Part shown: positions 27,078-34,035 of the stretch, piece by piece | How the letters are laid out: each line of letters starts with the position of its first letter | Numbering within the stretch: position 1 is the first letter of the stretch | DNA from: Flavobacteriaceae bacterium | GTDB lineage: Bacteria; Bacteroidota; Bacteroidia; Flavobacteriales; Flavobacteriaceae | NCBI GenBank assembly: GCA_016780345.1 | Contig: JADHLZ010000014.1 | Coordinates: 1 to 34,035, forward strand | Reading direction: 5' to 3' | Length of the DNA: 34,035 bases | The notes under the pieces: model-generated | Databases searched by the model: none | What the model saw: the letters and a program-made list of their open reading frames with translations, nothing else | Told to the model about the DNA's origin: nothing | Translations under genes and position numbers: made by a program

Positions 27078-28727
27078 TTAATTAAGCAACTGTTTTGCGT
27101 GAAATAAAGCAGAATCTGAAATCTTATCGCCTGCTAACATTCTTGCAATTTGATCAATTCTCTCCTCATAATTAAGCAGCTTGACATAAGTAATAGTGGT
27201 ATTCAATTTATTTTTTTTATAAACATTAAATTGTTGGTTACCCTTAGCTGCAACTTGAGGAAGATGAGTAATAGCAATAATTTGCATATTTTTACTCATA
27301 TCTAACATCATATTAGCCATAGAGTTAGATATTTCACCTGAAACACCCGTGTCAATTTCATCAAAAATCATAGTTGGTAAATTTAAATTCATAGAAAGAA
27401 TATATTTTATTGACAATAATATCCTTGATAATTCACCTCCAGATGCAACTTTAAATAAAGAATCATGCTCGACACCTTTATTTGCAGAAAACAAAACTTC
27501 AATTTCATCGGATCCAAATTGATTAAATTTAATAGCTTGTGAAATATTGAACTTAAAGGAACAATTTTTCATTCCTAAATTTGATAACAAAGATTCTAAA
27601 TCAAGTTTTAATTTAGGTAATATTTTTTTTCTTGAAATAGATATTTTTTTTGATAACTCATTTAAAAATAATTCTTTTTTCTTAATTGATTTTTCTAATT
27701 CTTTTATATCAATTTCAATATCTCCTGATTTATTTAATTGATCCTTTAATTTATCTTTTTTTTCTAATAATTCTTTAACTGTACTTAGCGAATGCTTTTT
27801 TTGCAAATTATATATTAAATCAAGTCTAGCTTCTAATTCTCCAACCTGAGATAAATCATCAAATAATTCTAAATTAGGATTGTCTAATTCAGATTGGATA
27901 TCACCCAATTCAATCAAAATACTTTGTAATCTATTTTTAACATCAGAATATTCACTTGTATATTTTGATAAATTTTCTAAATAATTATTTACAGAATATA
28001 GTTTATTTTCTATACTATCTCCTGTGAACAAAATATTATGAATTTCTGAGAAATTAGATTTTATATTTTCAGCATTCTTCAGCAACTTAAATTTATTTTC
28101 AATTTCTTCTTGTTCTCCTTCTTTTAGATTTGAATCTTCTAATTCATTATATAAATACAAAAAATAATCATTATCATTTATTAGACTAGTATTTAATCTT
28201 TTCAGTTTTTCTAATTGACTTTTATCTTCATTAAAATCTTGTAAAACTTCATTAAAGTTTTTTACAATATTTTGTTGCTCTGCTAAACTATCAATTAGTG
28301 AAAAGAAAAAATTATTATTTGTATTAAATAAAGATTGATTCTGAGTATGTATATCTATTAATTTTTCTCCAATACTTTTTAATAATTCTAAATTTACAGG
28401 GGAATCATTTATGAAGGATCTAGACTTACCATTTGGCAAAATTTCTCTTCTCAAAATAGTTCCTTCATAGTAATCCAAACCATTTTTATCAAATATTTTT
28501 TTTATATTAAAATTCTTAAGATCAAATTCAGCTTCTAAAACACATTTTTTAAAACTATCTTTTAGTAAGTTTTGAGAACCTCTTTTGCCAATAATAAGAG
28601 AAAGGGCATTTAACAAAATTGATTTTCCAGATCCTGTATCTCCAGTAACAGTTGTAAAACCAGAATGATAATCTATTTCAAGACTATCAATTAGTGTAAA
28701 ATTTTTTATAAGAATTTTAGTTAACAA
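27078..28727 (-). CDS. recN: DNA repair protein RecN
   Basis: RecN is an SMC-like ATPase acting early in double-strand break repair. The 549-aa protein has the N-terminal Walker A GDTGSGKS (residues 29-36), long heptad-rich coiled-coil arms in the middle (about 150-370, Lys/Glu/Leu-rich), the ABC signature SGGELSRILL and the Walker B TMIFDEIDTGVSG near the C-terminus, followed by the THLPQVAAKG switch. All are standard for RecN, and the length is usual. It is embedded in the long minus-strand cluster 32 bases after porD. Confidence 0.96.
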   Translation of the reverse strand: MLTKILIKNFTLIDSLEIDYHSGFTTVTGDTGSGKSILLNALSLIIGKRGSQNLLKDSFKKCVLEAEFDLKNFNIKKIFDKNGLDYYEGTILRREILPNGKSRSFINDSPVNLELLKSIGEKLIDIHTQNQSLFNTNNNFFFSLIDSLAEQQNIVKNFNEVLQDFNEDKSQLEKLKRLNTSLINDNDYFLYLYNELEDSNLKEGEQEEIENKFKLLKNAENIKSNFSEIHNILFTGDSIENKLYSVNNYLENLSKYTSEYSDVKNRLQSILIELGDIQSELDNPNLELFDDLSQVGELEARLDLIYNLQKKHSLSTVKELLEKKDKLKDQLNKSGDIEIDIKELEKSIKKKELFLNELSKKISISRKKILPKLKLDLESLLSNLGMKNCSFKFNISQAIKFNQFGSDEIEVLFSANKGVEHDSLFKVASGGELSRILLSIKYILSMNLNLPTMIFDEIDTGVSGEISNSMANMMLDMSKNMQIIAITHLPQVAAKGNQQFNVYKKNKLNTTITYVKLLNYEERIDQIARMLAGDKISDSALFHAKQLLN

Positions 28728-28759
28728 ATTTTTTTTATTTACAACATTAAAATAACGAT

Positions 28760-29659
28760 TTATCGTAAACTATTCCACTTATTCGAGAAAAAAGGAGATA
28801 AATAATTTAGATGATTTATGAGTTTAGAATTATCAAAATAAATTCCACCAGAAAAAATTTGTTTTATTTCATCTGACTTAGTATCAAATATAATTTTAAG
28901 TAAAATAGAATTAGGAGATCTTCTTTGAATGGGTTTAAGATTAAAAATTGAAATACTAATGTTACTTTTTGCCTCAAAAATATTTTCACTCATCAAATCA
29001 AGTCCATTCACATGATAATTATAATAGAATGCTTTGAATTCTTTGGATTCATCTGTCGATAAAGTTTGTATTAACCAAAATTTATTGTTCTTTCCATCAG
29101 AAAAAGACGAGTCCCATCCAAAATTATTATTTTGATTTGCTAAGTTTAAGATATTTTTAGCTGAATTAAAAAAATAATCACCACTGTTTAACTCATAAGA
29201 TTCTTTATCAATTCCTAAAATTATATTTACATAAAAAGCTAAAATAGATGATAAATTTGATGAAAATTGAGTTTGGTTAAAAACAATTGATTCAAACTCA
29301 ACATATTCAAATTGAATATTTTTGTCAACATATTTAAAAATTGGAGTTGAATATGTTGAATTTAATACAGGTCTGTCTGATTGAAATTCCATATTTCCAA
29401 CAAAAAAATTATCTGAAAATCTTGTTACGTTGAAAAGAATATTTAAATTAATAAGCTCATATTGATCTAAATTATCATCAGACCATTTAGTACTTTCAAT
29501 AAATAATTTTATAGAATTTTCTAAGTTTTTAAATACAGAGTTATTGGTTTGATTTATTGATTCAAAATTAACCACAACACTTGTATTAAATTGCTGAGAA
29601 AAAACAAGTTGAATTAAAAAAAAAGAGAATAAAAAGCTATATTTTTTCATTAAAGTCAT
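28760..29659 (-). CDS. porD: Type IX secretion protein PorD (DUF4835 family)
   Basis: A 299-aa exported protein with a signal peptide that ends near SQQFNTSVVV. The body matches the DUF4835/PorD family as I know it: an early VVVNFESINQTNN segment, KWSDDNLD, and YYNYHVNGLDLMSENIFEAKS. PorD is required for the type IX secretion and gliding system of Bacteroidota, although its exact role is unclear. The ATG at 29659 gives MTLMKK; the ATG at 29650 gives the more usual MKKYSFLF signal start, and both overlap coaBC (by 23 or 14 bases). Position between coaBC and recN is the conserved flavobacterial order and supports the call. Confidence 0.85.
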   Translation of the reverse strand: MTLMKKYSFLFSFFLIQLVFSQQFNTSVVVNFESINQTNNSVFKNLENSIKLFIESTKWSDDNLDQYELINLNILFNVTRFSDNFFVGNMEFQSDRPVLNSTYSTPIFKYVDKNIQFEYVEFESIVFNQTQFSSNLSSILAFYVNIILGIDKESYELNSGDYFFNSAKNILNLANQNNNFGWDSSFSDGKNNKFWLIQTLSTDESKEFKAFYYNYHVNGLDLMSENIFEAKSNISISIFNLKPIQRRSPNSILLKIIFDTKSDEIKQIFSGGIYFDNSKLINHLNYLSPFFSNKWNSLR

Positions 29660-30860
29660 TTAAAATTTGATCAAAAATGTCTTTAGCTACCTCCTCTTTA
29701 ATTTTTAATTTAAATTTTTTAACCGATCCATTAAGATTAATATAAGTAACCTTATTAGTATCGAATCCAAATCCTGCACCCTTGTCATTTAGAGAGTTCA
29801 ATATAATAACATCTAAATTCTTTTTCTTAATCTTTAATTTTGCATTTATAAACTCATTATCAGTTTCTAATGCAAATCCAACTAAAATTTGATTATTTTT
29901 TTTATTTTCACCTAAATATTTTAAAATATCAATATTTTCTAAAAGTTCAATTGATAAAAGGTTTTTATTTTCTTTTTTTATTTTTTTAGTTGAACTAAAT
30001 TTTGGTTTAAAATCAGAAACAGCTGCTGACATAATAATTATATCTGATGATTTACATTGTTTTTTAACTTCAGAAAACATTTCGTCAGCTGTTATCACAT
30101 TTATAACTTTAACATTATCATCATTTAGACTCAAACTTGTTGGTCCAGATATAAGAGTAACATCAGCGCCAAGTTTAATAGCAACTTTGGCTAATGCATA
30201 ACCCATTTTACCAGAGGAGAAATTTCCAATAAATCTAACAGCATCAATAGATTCATATGTTGGACCAGCTGTTATTAAAATTTTTTTTTTAAATAATTTC
30301 AGTTCTCTTCTCAAATCATTTTTTATAAAATCAATAATTTCATTAGGTTCACTCATTCTTCCCTCACCTACTAAACCACTTGCTAATAAACCAGAATTAA
30401 CTGGGATATGTTTATTACCAAAAGAAATTAGTTTATTAATATTATTCTTATTAGCCATGTTTTTATGCATATCAAGGTCCATAGCTGGGGCAAAATAAAC
30501 TGGACATTTTGAAGACAGATAGGTAGCTAATAACAAATTGTCTGCTTGAGCAGATGCCATTTTAGATATTGTATTTGAAGTAGCAGGTGCAATAATAAAT
30601 AAGTCAGCCCAAAGTGCTAAATCTACATGATTATTCCATACTTTATTTTGATTATTCTTATCAAAAAAATCAGAAAGAACTGGCCTATTTGAAAGAGTTG
30701 ATAATGTTAATGGAGTAACAAAATCTTTGGCATTTGGAGTTAATAAAACTTGGACATTAGCTTCAGATTTAACTAATAATCTTAGTAAAAAAATTGATTT
30801 GTAAGCGGCAATTCCTCCTGTTATTGCTAATAGAACATTTTTTCCACTTAGAATAGACAT
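29637..30860 (-). CDS. coaBC: Bifunctional phosphopantothenoylcysteine decarboxylase/synthetase
   Basis: CoaBC first ligates cysteine to 4'-phosphopantothenate (CoaB) and then decarboxylates the product (CoaC) using FMN. The 407-aa protein has the CoaC domain at about 1-185, with ITGGIAAYKS (13-22), the catalytic His in NNHVDLALWADL (76-87), the APATSNTISKMA flavin loop and PAMDLDM. The CoaB domain (about 190-400) begins with the ILITAGPTYESIDAVRFIGN signature, followed by FSSGKMGYALA. It is a normal full-length fusion. It starts 2 bases after rpoZ and overlaps porD. Confidence 0.96.
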   Translation of the reverse strand: MSILSGKNVLLAITGGIAAYKSIFLLRLLVKSEANVQVLLTPNAKDFVTPLTLSTLSNRPVLSDFFDKNNQNKVWNNHVDLALWADLFIIAPATSNTISKMASAQADNLLLATYLSSKCPVYFAPAMDLDMHKNMANKNNINKLISFGNKHIPVNSGLLASGLVGEGRMSEPNEIIDFIKNDLRRELKLFKKKILITAGPTYESIDAVRFIGNFSSGKMGYALAKVAIKLGADVTLISGPTSLSLNDDNVKVINVITADEMFSEVKKQCKSSDIIIMSAAVSDFKPKFSSTKKIKKENKNLLSIELLENIDILKYLGENKKNNQILVGFALETDNEFINAKLKIKKKNLDVIILNSLNDKGAGFGFDTNKVTYINLNGSVKKFKLKIKEEVAKDIFDQILNDFNEKI

Positions 30861-30862
30861 TT

Positions 30863-31186
30863 CTATTCGTTAATTTCAGTATTTCTATAATAAATTTTTT
30901 CCTTAAGCCAATTTTCAATTGCCATAGCATGTGCTTTGGGAAGTTTTTCATAAAACTTTGAAACTTCAATTTGTTCTTTATTTTCAAAAATTTCGTCTAA
31001 ACTTTCAGTTGGACTGGCAAATTCTTCCAACTTTTCTAGAAGTTCTTTTTTAATTGACTCGTTAATTTGTATTGATCTTTTAGAAATAATAGAAATAGCT
31101 TCATAAATGTTGTTAGTTTGAGAGTCTATAGCATTTCTGTCATAAGTTATTGTTTCTAAAGGTGCTTCCGTTTTTTTAAAGTTCAT
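30863..31186 (-). CDS. rpoZ: RNA polymerase omega subunit (flavobacterial type)
   Basis: A 107-aa protein of the divergent omega family found in Flavobacteriia. Recognisable stretches are the N-terminal MNFKKTEAP, NNIYEAISIISKRS (the region equivalent to the omega fold), and the C-terminal FENKEQIEVSKFYEKLPK. I chose the ATG at 31184-31186. The frame is open 12 codons further upstream (to 31222), but that extension (MRKIPLSKKLYY) overlaps bamD and is not part of the family. With this start, a 13-base gap follows bamD. The gene is 2 bases from coaBC. The call rests on remembered family similarity and context. Confidence 0.86.
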   Translation of the reverse strand: MNFKKTEAPLETITYDRNAIDSQTNNIYEAISIISKRSIQINESIKKELLEKLEEFASPTESLDEIFENKEQIEVSKFYEKLPKAHAMAIENWLKEKIYYRNTEINE

Positions 31187-31199
31187 ATAATAAAGTTTT

Positions 31200-32012
31200 T
31201 TACTCAGTGGAATTTTTCGCAAATATAGTAATTTCTTTTTCTATTGTTTCGAGCATTTTATTTGATCTGTCTATATATTTTGTTTTAGGGTATGTATTTA
31301 TTAATTCACTATGAATTTTTTTGGTATTATTTAGTCTTTCCAATTTTTTTTCATCAATACTATTTATTGCCAATTCATATGATGAATCTAACAAATAAAA
31401 TAAAGCATCTTCTCTGTAGGGAGTTCCTGGATAATCTGAAATAAAATCATCTAATACAATGATGGCTGATTTGTAATCTCTAATAGTGTTAAACTGTTTA
31501 GCTATTTCAAATGCTTTGAATTCTAACTTTATTCTAAGCTCTTGAACCAAATCATTTGCATCAGACATTTTTTCAGAATCCGGATAATTATTAATAAAAT
31601 CTTGTAGTTTCTCAATTGCAGTCAAGGTTTCTTTTTGATCTAAACTATATCTAGGTGAAGTTTTATAATAAGAATATGAACCAAGAAATGCAGCTTCATC
31701 TACTTTTTGGCTCATAGGATATGCTTTTACAAAACTTTCGAATTGATATCCTGCATCAATATATTTTTTAGTATTTAACAATGAATTAGCATAGAAAAAA
31801 GTGACTCTTTCAGCCTGTGGCTTTCCTCTATATTTTGGTAAAATTTGTTCAAACAACCTTGATGCTCTTCTAAATTCTTGATTATCATAATATTTTTCAG
31901 CAGCATCATATTTTACTTTAATGTCCTCGTTCTTTAAAACTCTTTGAAATTCATTACAAGAGCCAAATGAAATTAGTATTATAAATAAGTAAAAATATTT
32001 TTTAATATGCAT
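31200..32012 (-). CDS. bamD: Outer-membrane assembly lipoprotein BamD
   Basis: BamD is the essential lipoprotein partner of BamA in inserting outer-membrane beta-barrels. The 270-aa protein has a lipoprotein signal ending at Cys19 (ISFGSC). Several tetratricopeptide-like helical pairs follow: KYYDNQEFRRASRLFEQIL, LLNTKKYIDAGYQFESF, EKLQDFINNYPDS and VLDDFISDYPGTPYREDALF. The repeated 'YP' helix ends are typical of the YfiO/BamD family. It lies between dapA (42-base gap) and rpoZ, the usual place in flavobacteria. Confidence 0.92.
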   Translation of the reverse strand: MHIKKYFYLFIILISFGSCNEFQRVLKNEDIKVKYDAAEKYYDNQEFRRASRLFEQILPKYRGKPQAERVTFFYANSLLNTKKYIDAGYQFESFVKAYPMSQKVDEAAFLGSYSYYKTSPRYSLDQKETLTAIEKLQDFINNYPDSEKMSDANDLVQELRIKLEFKAFEIAKQFNTIRDYKSAIIVLDDFISDYPGTPYREDALFYLLDSSYELAINSIDEKKLERLNNTKKIHSELINTYPKTKYIDRSNKMLETIEKEITIFAKNSTE

Positions 32013-32054
32013 CTGTCAAATTTAATATTTTTAATGAGGAATCAAATACAATTT

Positions 32055-32948
32055 TTACTGTTTATTTAACTCATTTAGAGTTTTCTTAATTTCATTTTTT
32101 AATTCATCACTAACAGTAGTTAATGGCAAACGTACAACATTCTTACACAACTCAATTGATGATAAAGCTGATTTAATACCAGAAGGATTACCTTCTTTAA
32201 AAAGTAACTCTAATAAATATTTTATATTTCCTAAAGCATTTAGACTCTTATCAACATCATTCAATAGTGCATAATTTATCATTTTAGAAAAATACTTTGG
32301 AATACATCCAGCAGCAACAGATATAACACCATCACCACCTGAAATTACTGTTTGAACAGCGGTATCATCATCTCCAGAAAGAATTAAAAAATTTTCAGGT
32401 TTGTTTGCAATAATTTTTGAGATCTGATCTAAATTTCCCGATGCTTCTTTTATACCAATTATATTTTGTTTGTCATTAGCTAGTCTAAGTACAGTTTCGG
32501 GTAATAAATTACATCCAGTTCGCTTAGGTACATTATAAAGAATAACTGGTAACGGAGAAGTATCAGATATTAAAGAATAATGATTATATAATCCTTTTTG
32601 ACTTGGTCTATTGTAATAAGGTGTTACTGAAAGAATTGCTGAAAATCCTGAAAAATCTAAAATTTTTAAATCGTTTACAATTGAACTTGTATTATTTGAT
32701 CCTAATCCCAGAATCATTGGAACACGGTTATTATTAGCTTTTAGAAATATTTGTCTTGAAAATATTTTTTCTTCTTGACTTAAAGATGTTGATTCACCTG
32801 TTGTTCCTTGAACAACAATGTAATCTACTCCTCCCTCAATTAAAAAATCTACAAGTTTATTTATTGATTTTATATCAATAGTTAAATCATCTAAAAATGG
32901 AGTGACGACCGCAACTCCAGTCCCTTTGAACTTTTCTATTAAATTCAT
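32055..32948 (-). CDS. dapA: 4-hydroxy-tetrahydrodipicolinate synthase
   Basis: DapA condenses pyruvate and aspartate semialdehyde in the first committed step of lysine and diaminopimelate (peptidoglycan) synthesis. The 297-aa TIM-barrel protein has the Schiff-base Lys167 in GIKEASGN, Tyr138 and Arg143 in YNVPKRTG, and the VQGTTGES loop (46-53) with the Thr-Thr pair that belongs to the proton relay. These features favour DapA over N-acetylneuraminate lyase. The start overlaps the stop of the DUF6913 gene by 4 bases, which indicates translational coupling. Confidence 0.96.
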   Translation of the reverse strand: MNLIEKFKGTGVAVVTPFLDDLTIDIKSINKLVDFLIEGGVDYIVVQGTTGESTSLSQEEKIFSRQIFLKANNNRVPMILGLGSNNTSSIVNDLKILDFSGFSAILSVTPYYNRPSQKGLYNHYSLISDTSPLPVILYNVPKRTGCNLLPETVLRLANDKQNIIGIKEASGNLDQISKIIANKPENFLILSGDDDTAVQTVISGGDGVISVAAGCIPKYFSKMINYALLNDVDKSLNALGNIKYLLELLFKEGNPSGIKSALSSIELCKNVVRLPLTTVSDELKNEIKKTLNELNKQ

Positions 32949-33478
32949 TTAATAAGTTTTAAGTATTTCATAAACTCTACTTCAAAATCATTGAATTTTT
33001 TTATTTTTTTTGAAAAAATTAAATCATTAAGTTTTGAATCTACAGAATCAAAACCAACTCTAAATTTTGCTTTAACTTTAGATGACAAGAGAGTAAGAAT
33101 ATTATTGTCATTAAAAAAGTTTATCAAAAGATCAAAGTCATATGAGATAAATTCTAATGAATCTTTTCCCTTAAGTTCTCCAGTGAAAGAAATTGAGGAG
33201 GGGCTAATATTCATATTAGAAAATATATTAAATCCATTATCATTTTCTTGAAAAGTAATAATTTTTAAATCTTTTTCTTTTAAACCAATTTTAAGAGCAA
33301 GTTTGTTGAAGTTATCTACATCAACAGGAAACATGGGGTCAACTATACAACCAATGGTTTTGATTGGATTTGGTTTAATTCGATTTTCACCATCTAAAAC
33401 ATTTAAAGATTTTTCAATCTTTTTATTTAGAAGGCTTTCATGTAGTGACTTAAATATCATATCTTTAAAGATGTTCAA
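32945..33478 (-). CDS. DUF6913-family protein of unknown function
   Basis: A 177-aa soluble protein without signal peptide or membrane segment. It has an IKTIGCIVDP motif near residue 39 and later short alternating strands and helices (SFTGELKGKDSLEFIS, FDLLINFFND, AKFRVGFDS). I connect it to the DUF6913 family seen beside dapA in Flavobacteriia, from memory of sequence and context. No catalytic motif is evident. It overlaps dapA by 4 bases and is the first gene of the long minus-strand cluster, divergent from the 5'-nucleotidase lipoprotein gene. Function unknown. Confidence 0.75.
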   Translation of the reverse strand: MNIFKDMIFKSLHESLLNKKIEKSLNVLDGENRIKPNPIKTIGCIVDPMFPVDVDNFNKLALKIGLKEKDLKIITFQENDNGFNIFSNMNISPSSISFTGELKGKDSLEFISYDFDLLINFFNDNNILTLLSSKVKAKFRVGFDSVDSKLNDLIFSKKIKKFNDFEVEFMKYLKLIK

Positions 33479-33522
33479 AATTACATATTTAAGAATTGAA
33501 AACTATATTTTACAATAATAAA

Positions 33523-34035
33523 ATGAATTTTAGATTTATTGTTTTAATCTTAACAATCTTAATTCATTCCTGCACTGAAATAAAACACCAAATTATAAAA
33601 ATTTCAATTAAAGAAAACATTTCAATTATAGATACTGTTGGTAATATTGAAATAGAAAAAATCATAACTCCATATAGAGATAAAATCAAGTCACTTGAGG
33701 AGGTTATAGGATTTAGTGAAGCTTCATACACTATTCGGGACTCAAAATTGGAATCAACTCTTGGAAATTTAATTGCTGATATTCTTTACGAAGAATGTAA
33801 TTATGAGTTTATAAATATGCATTCAAAAGAAATTGATTTTGCACTATTTAATTATGGAGGAATTAGAAGTACGTTAAATAAGGGACAAATCACTCAACAT
33901 AATCTTTTTACAATTATGCCTTGGAAGAATGTTGCCACTGTAGTCAAAATTAAAGGCCAACAAGTAATTGATCTAATAAAATATATTGATTCTGAAAACT
34001 TAGCTCATCCTAGCTCCAGATTAAACATAAAATTC
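33523..34035 (+). CDS. 5'-nucleotidase C-terminal domain lipoprotein, cut by window end
   Basis: The frame opens with ATG at 33523 and is still open at the last base (171 codons visible). It has a lipoprotein-type signal with Cys17 (LIHSC). The body belongs to the 5'-nucleotidase C-terminal domain family: ESTLGNLIADIL, FNYGGIRSTLNKGQIT and NLFTIMPWKN are its classic motifs, which form the nucleoside-binding part in UshA-like enzymes. The metallophosphatase half expected before it is absent, so this is a stand-alone C-domain protein; in flavobacteria a separate metallophosphatase gene is often adjacent, here probably just beyond the edge. It is divergent from the DUF6913 gene with 44 bases between. 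Confidence 0.9.
   Translation, partial: MNFRFIVLILTILIHSCTEIKHQIIKISIKENISIIDTVGNIEIEKIITPYRDKIKSLEEVIGFSEASYTIRDSKLESTLGNLIADILYEECNYEFINMHSKEIDFALFNYGGIRSTLNKGQITQHNLFTIMPWKNVATVVKIKGQQVIDLIKYIDSENLAHPSSRLNIKF

Noticed and set aside
31187-31222. 12-codon upstream extension of rpoZ
   Set aside because: It overlaps the end of bamD and is not part of the flavobacterial omega family start, which fits the internal ATG.

Overview
The window is about 34 kb of strongly AT-rich chromosome from a member of Bacteroidota, most likely a marine-type Flavobacteriia with a compact genome. The assignment rests on family content and gene order: a PorD-like (DUF4835) type IX secretion protein, a flavobacterial-style BamD lipoprotein, a short atypical RpoZ, a DUF6913 protein, an RprX/RprY-like two-component pair, and TAnnTTTG (-7) promoter boxes with no clear Shine-Dalgarno sequences. 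I see no phage, insertion sequence, CRISPR array, tRNA or rRNA.

Layout. 1-166 is a leader with a candidate promoter, followed by fumC (167-1561). 1562-1982 is the only long non-coding gap and may hold a decayed gene. On the minus strand follow a 59-aa two-helix membrane protein, a CPBP protease, a hotdog thioesterase and dnaK (1983-5536). On the plus strand come panB, an RluA-type pseudouridine synthase, and a tight branched-chain amino acid operon leuA-leuC-leuD-cimA-like-leuB (7221-12974), closed by a strong bidirectional terminator. Minus-strand rpsA, cmk and lon (13019-18304) and a UMF1-type transporter (18430-19737) follow. A plus-strand trio comes next: a small Cys-rich lipoprotein, exported MsrB and lipoamide dehydrogenase (19819-21936). 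aroQ and xerD are divergent. From 33478 back to 23307 runs a long minus-strand cluster: DUF6913, dapA, bamD, rpoZ, coaBC, porD, recN, fabI, coaE, sensor kinase, response regulator. A plus-strand 5'-nucleotidase C-domain lipoprotein is cut by the window end.

How the genes work together. The leu operon probably serves both leucine and isoleucine. The short LeuA makes 2-isopropylmalate. The second LeuA-like enzyme carries the pyruvate-pocket residues known from Leptospira citramalate synthase. LeuCD and LeuB can process both intermediates. lon and dnaK are both proteostasis genes, and their upstream regions share a 14-base motif. The long minus cluster mixes envelope assembly (BamD, PorD), cofactor (CoaBC, CoaE), fatty acid (FabI), lysine/cell-wall (DapA) and repair (RecN) functions.

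Most of the window is ordinary housekeeping. The most interesting observations are: an 86-aa lipoprotein translationally coupled to msrB that looks like a miniature MsrB lacking half of the zinc site; the citramalate-synthase signature inside the leu operon; the motif shared by dnaK and lon; hairpins in the rpsA leader together with a lysine-rich N-terminal tail on S1; and a small membrane protein at 1983-2162.
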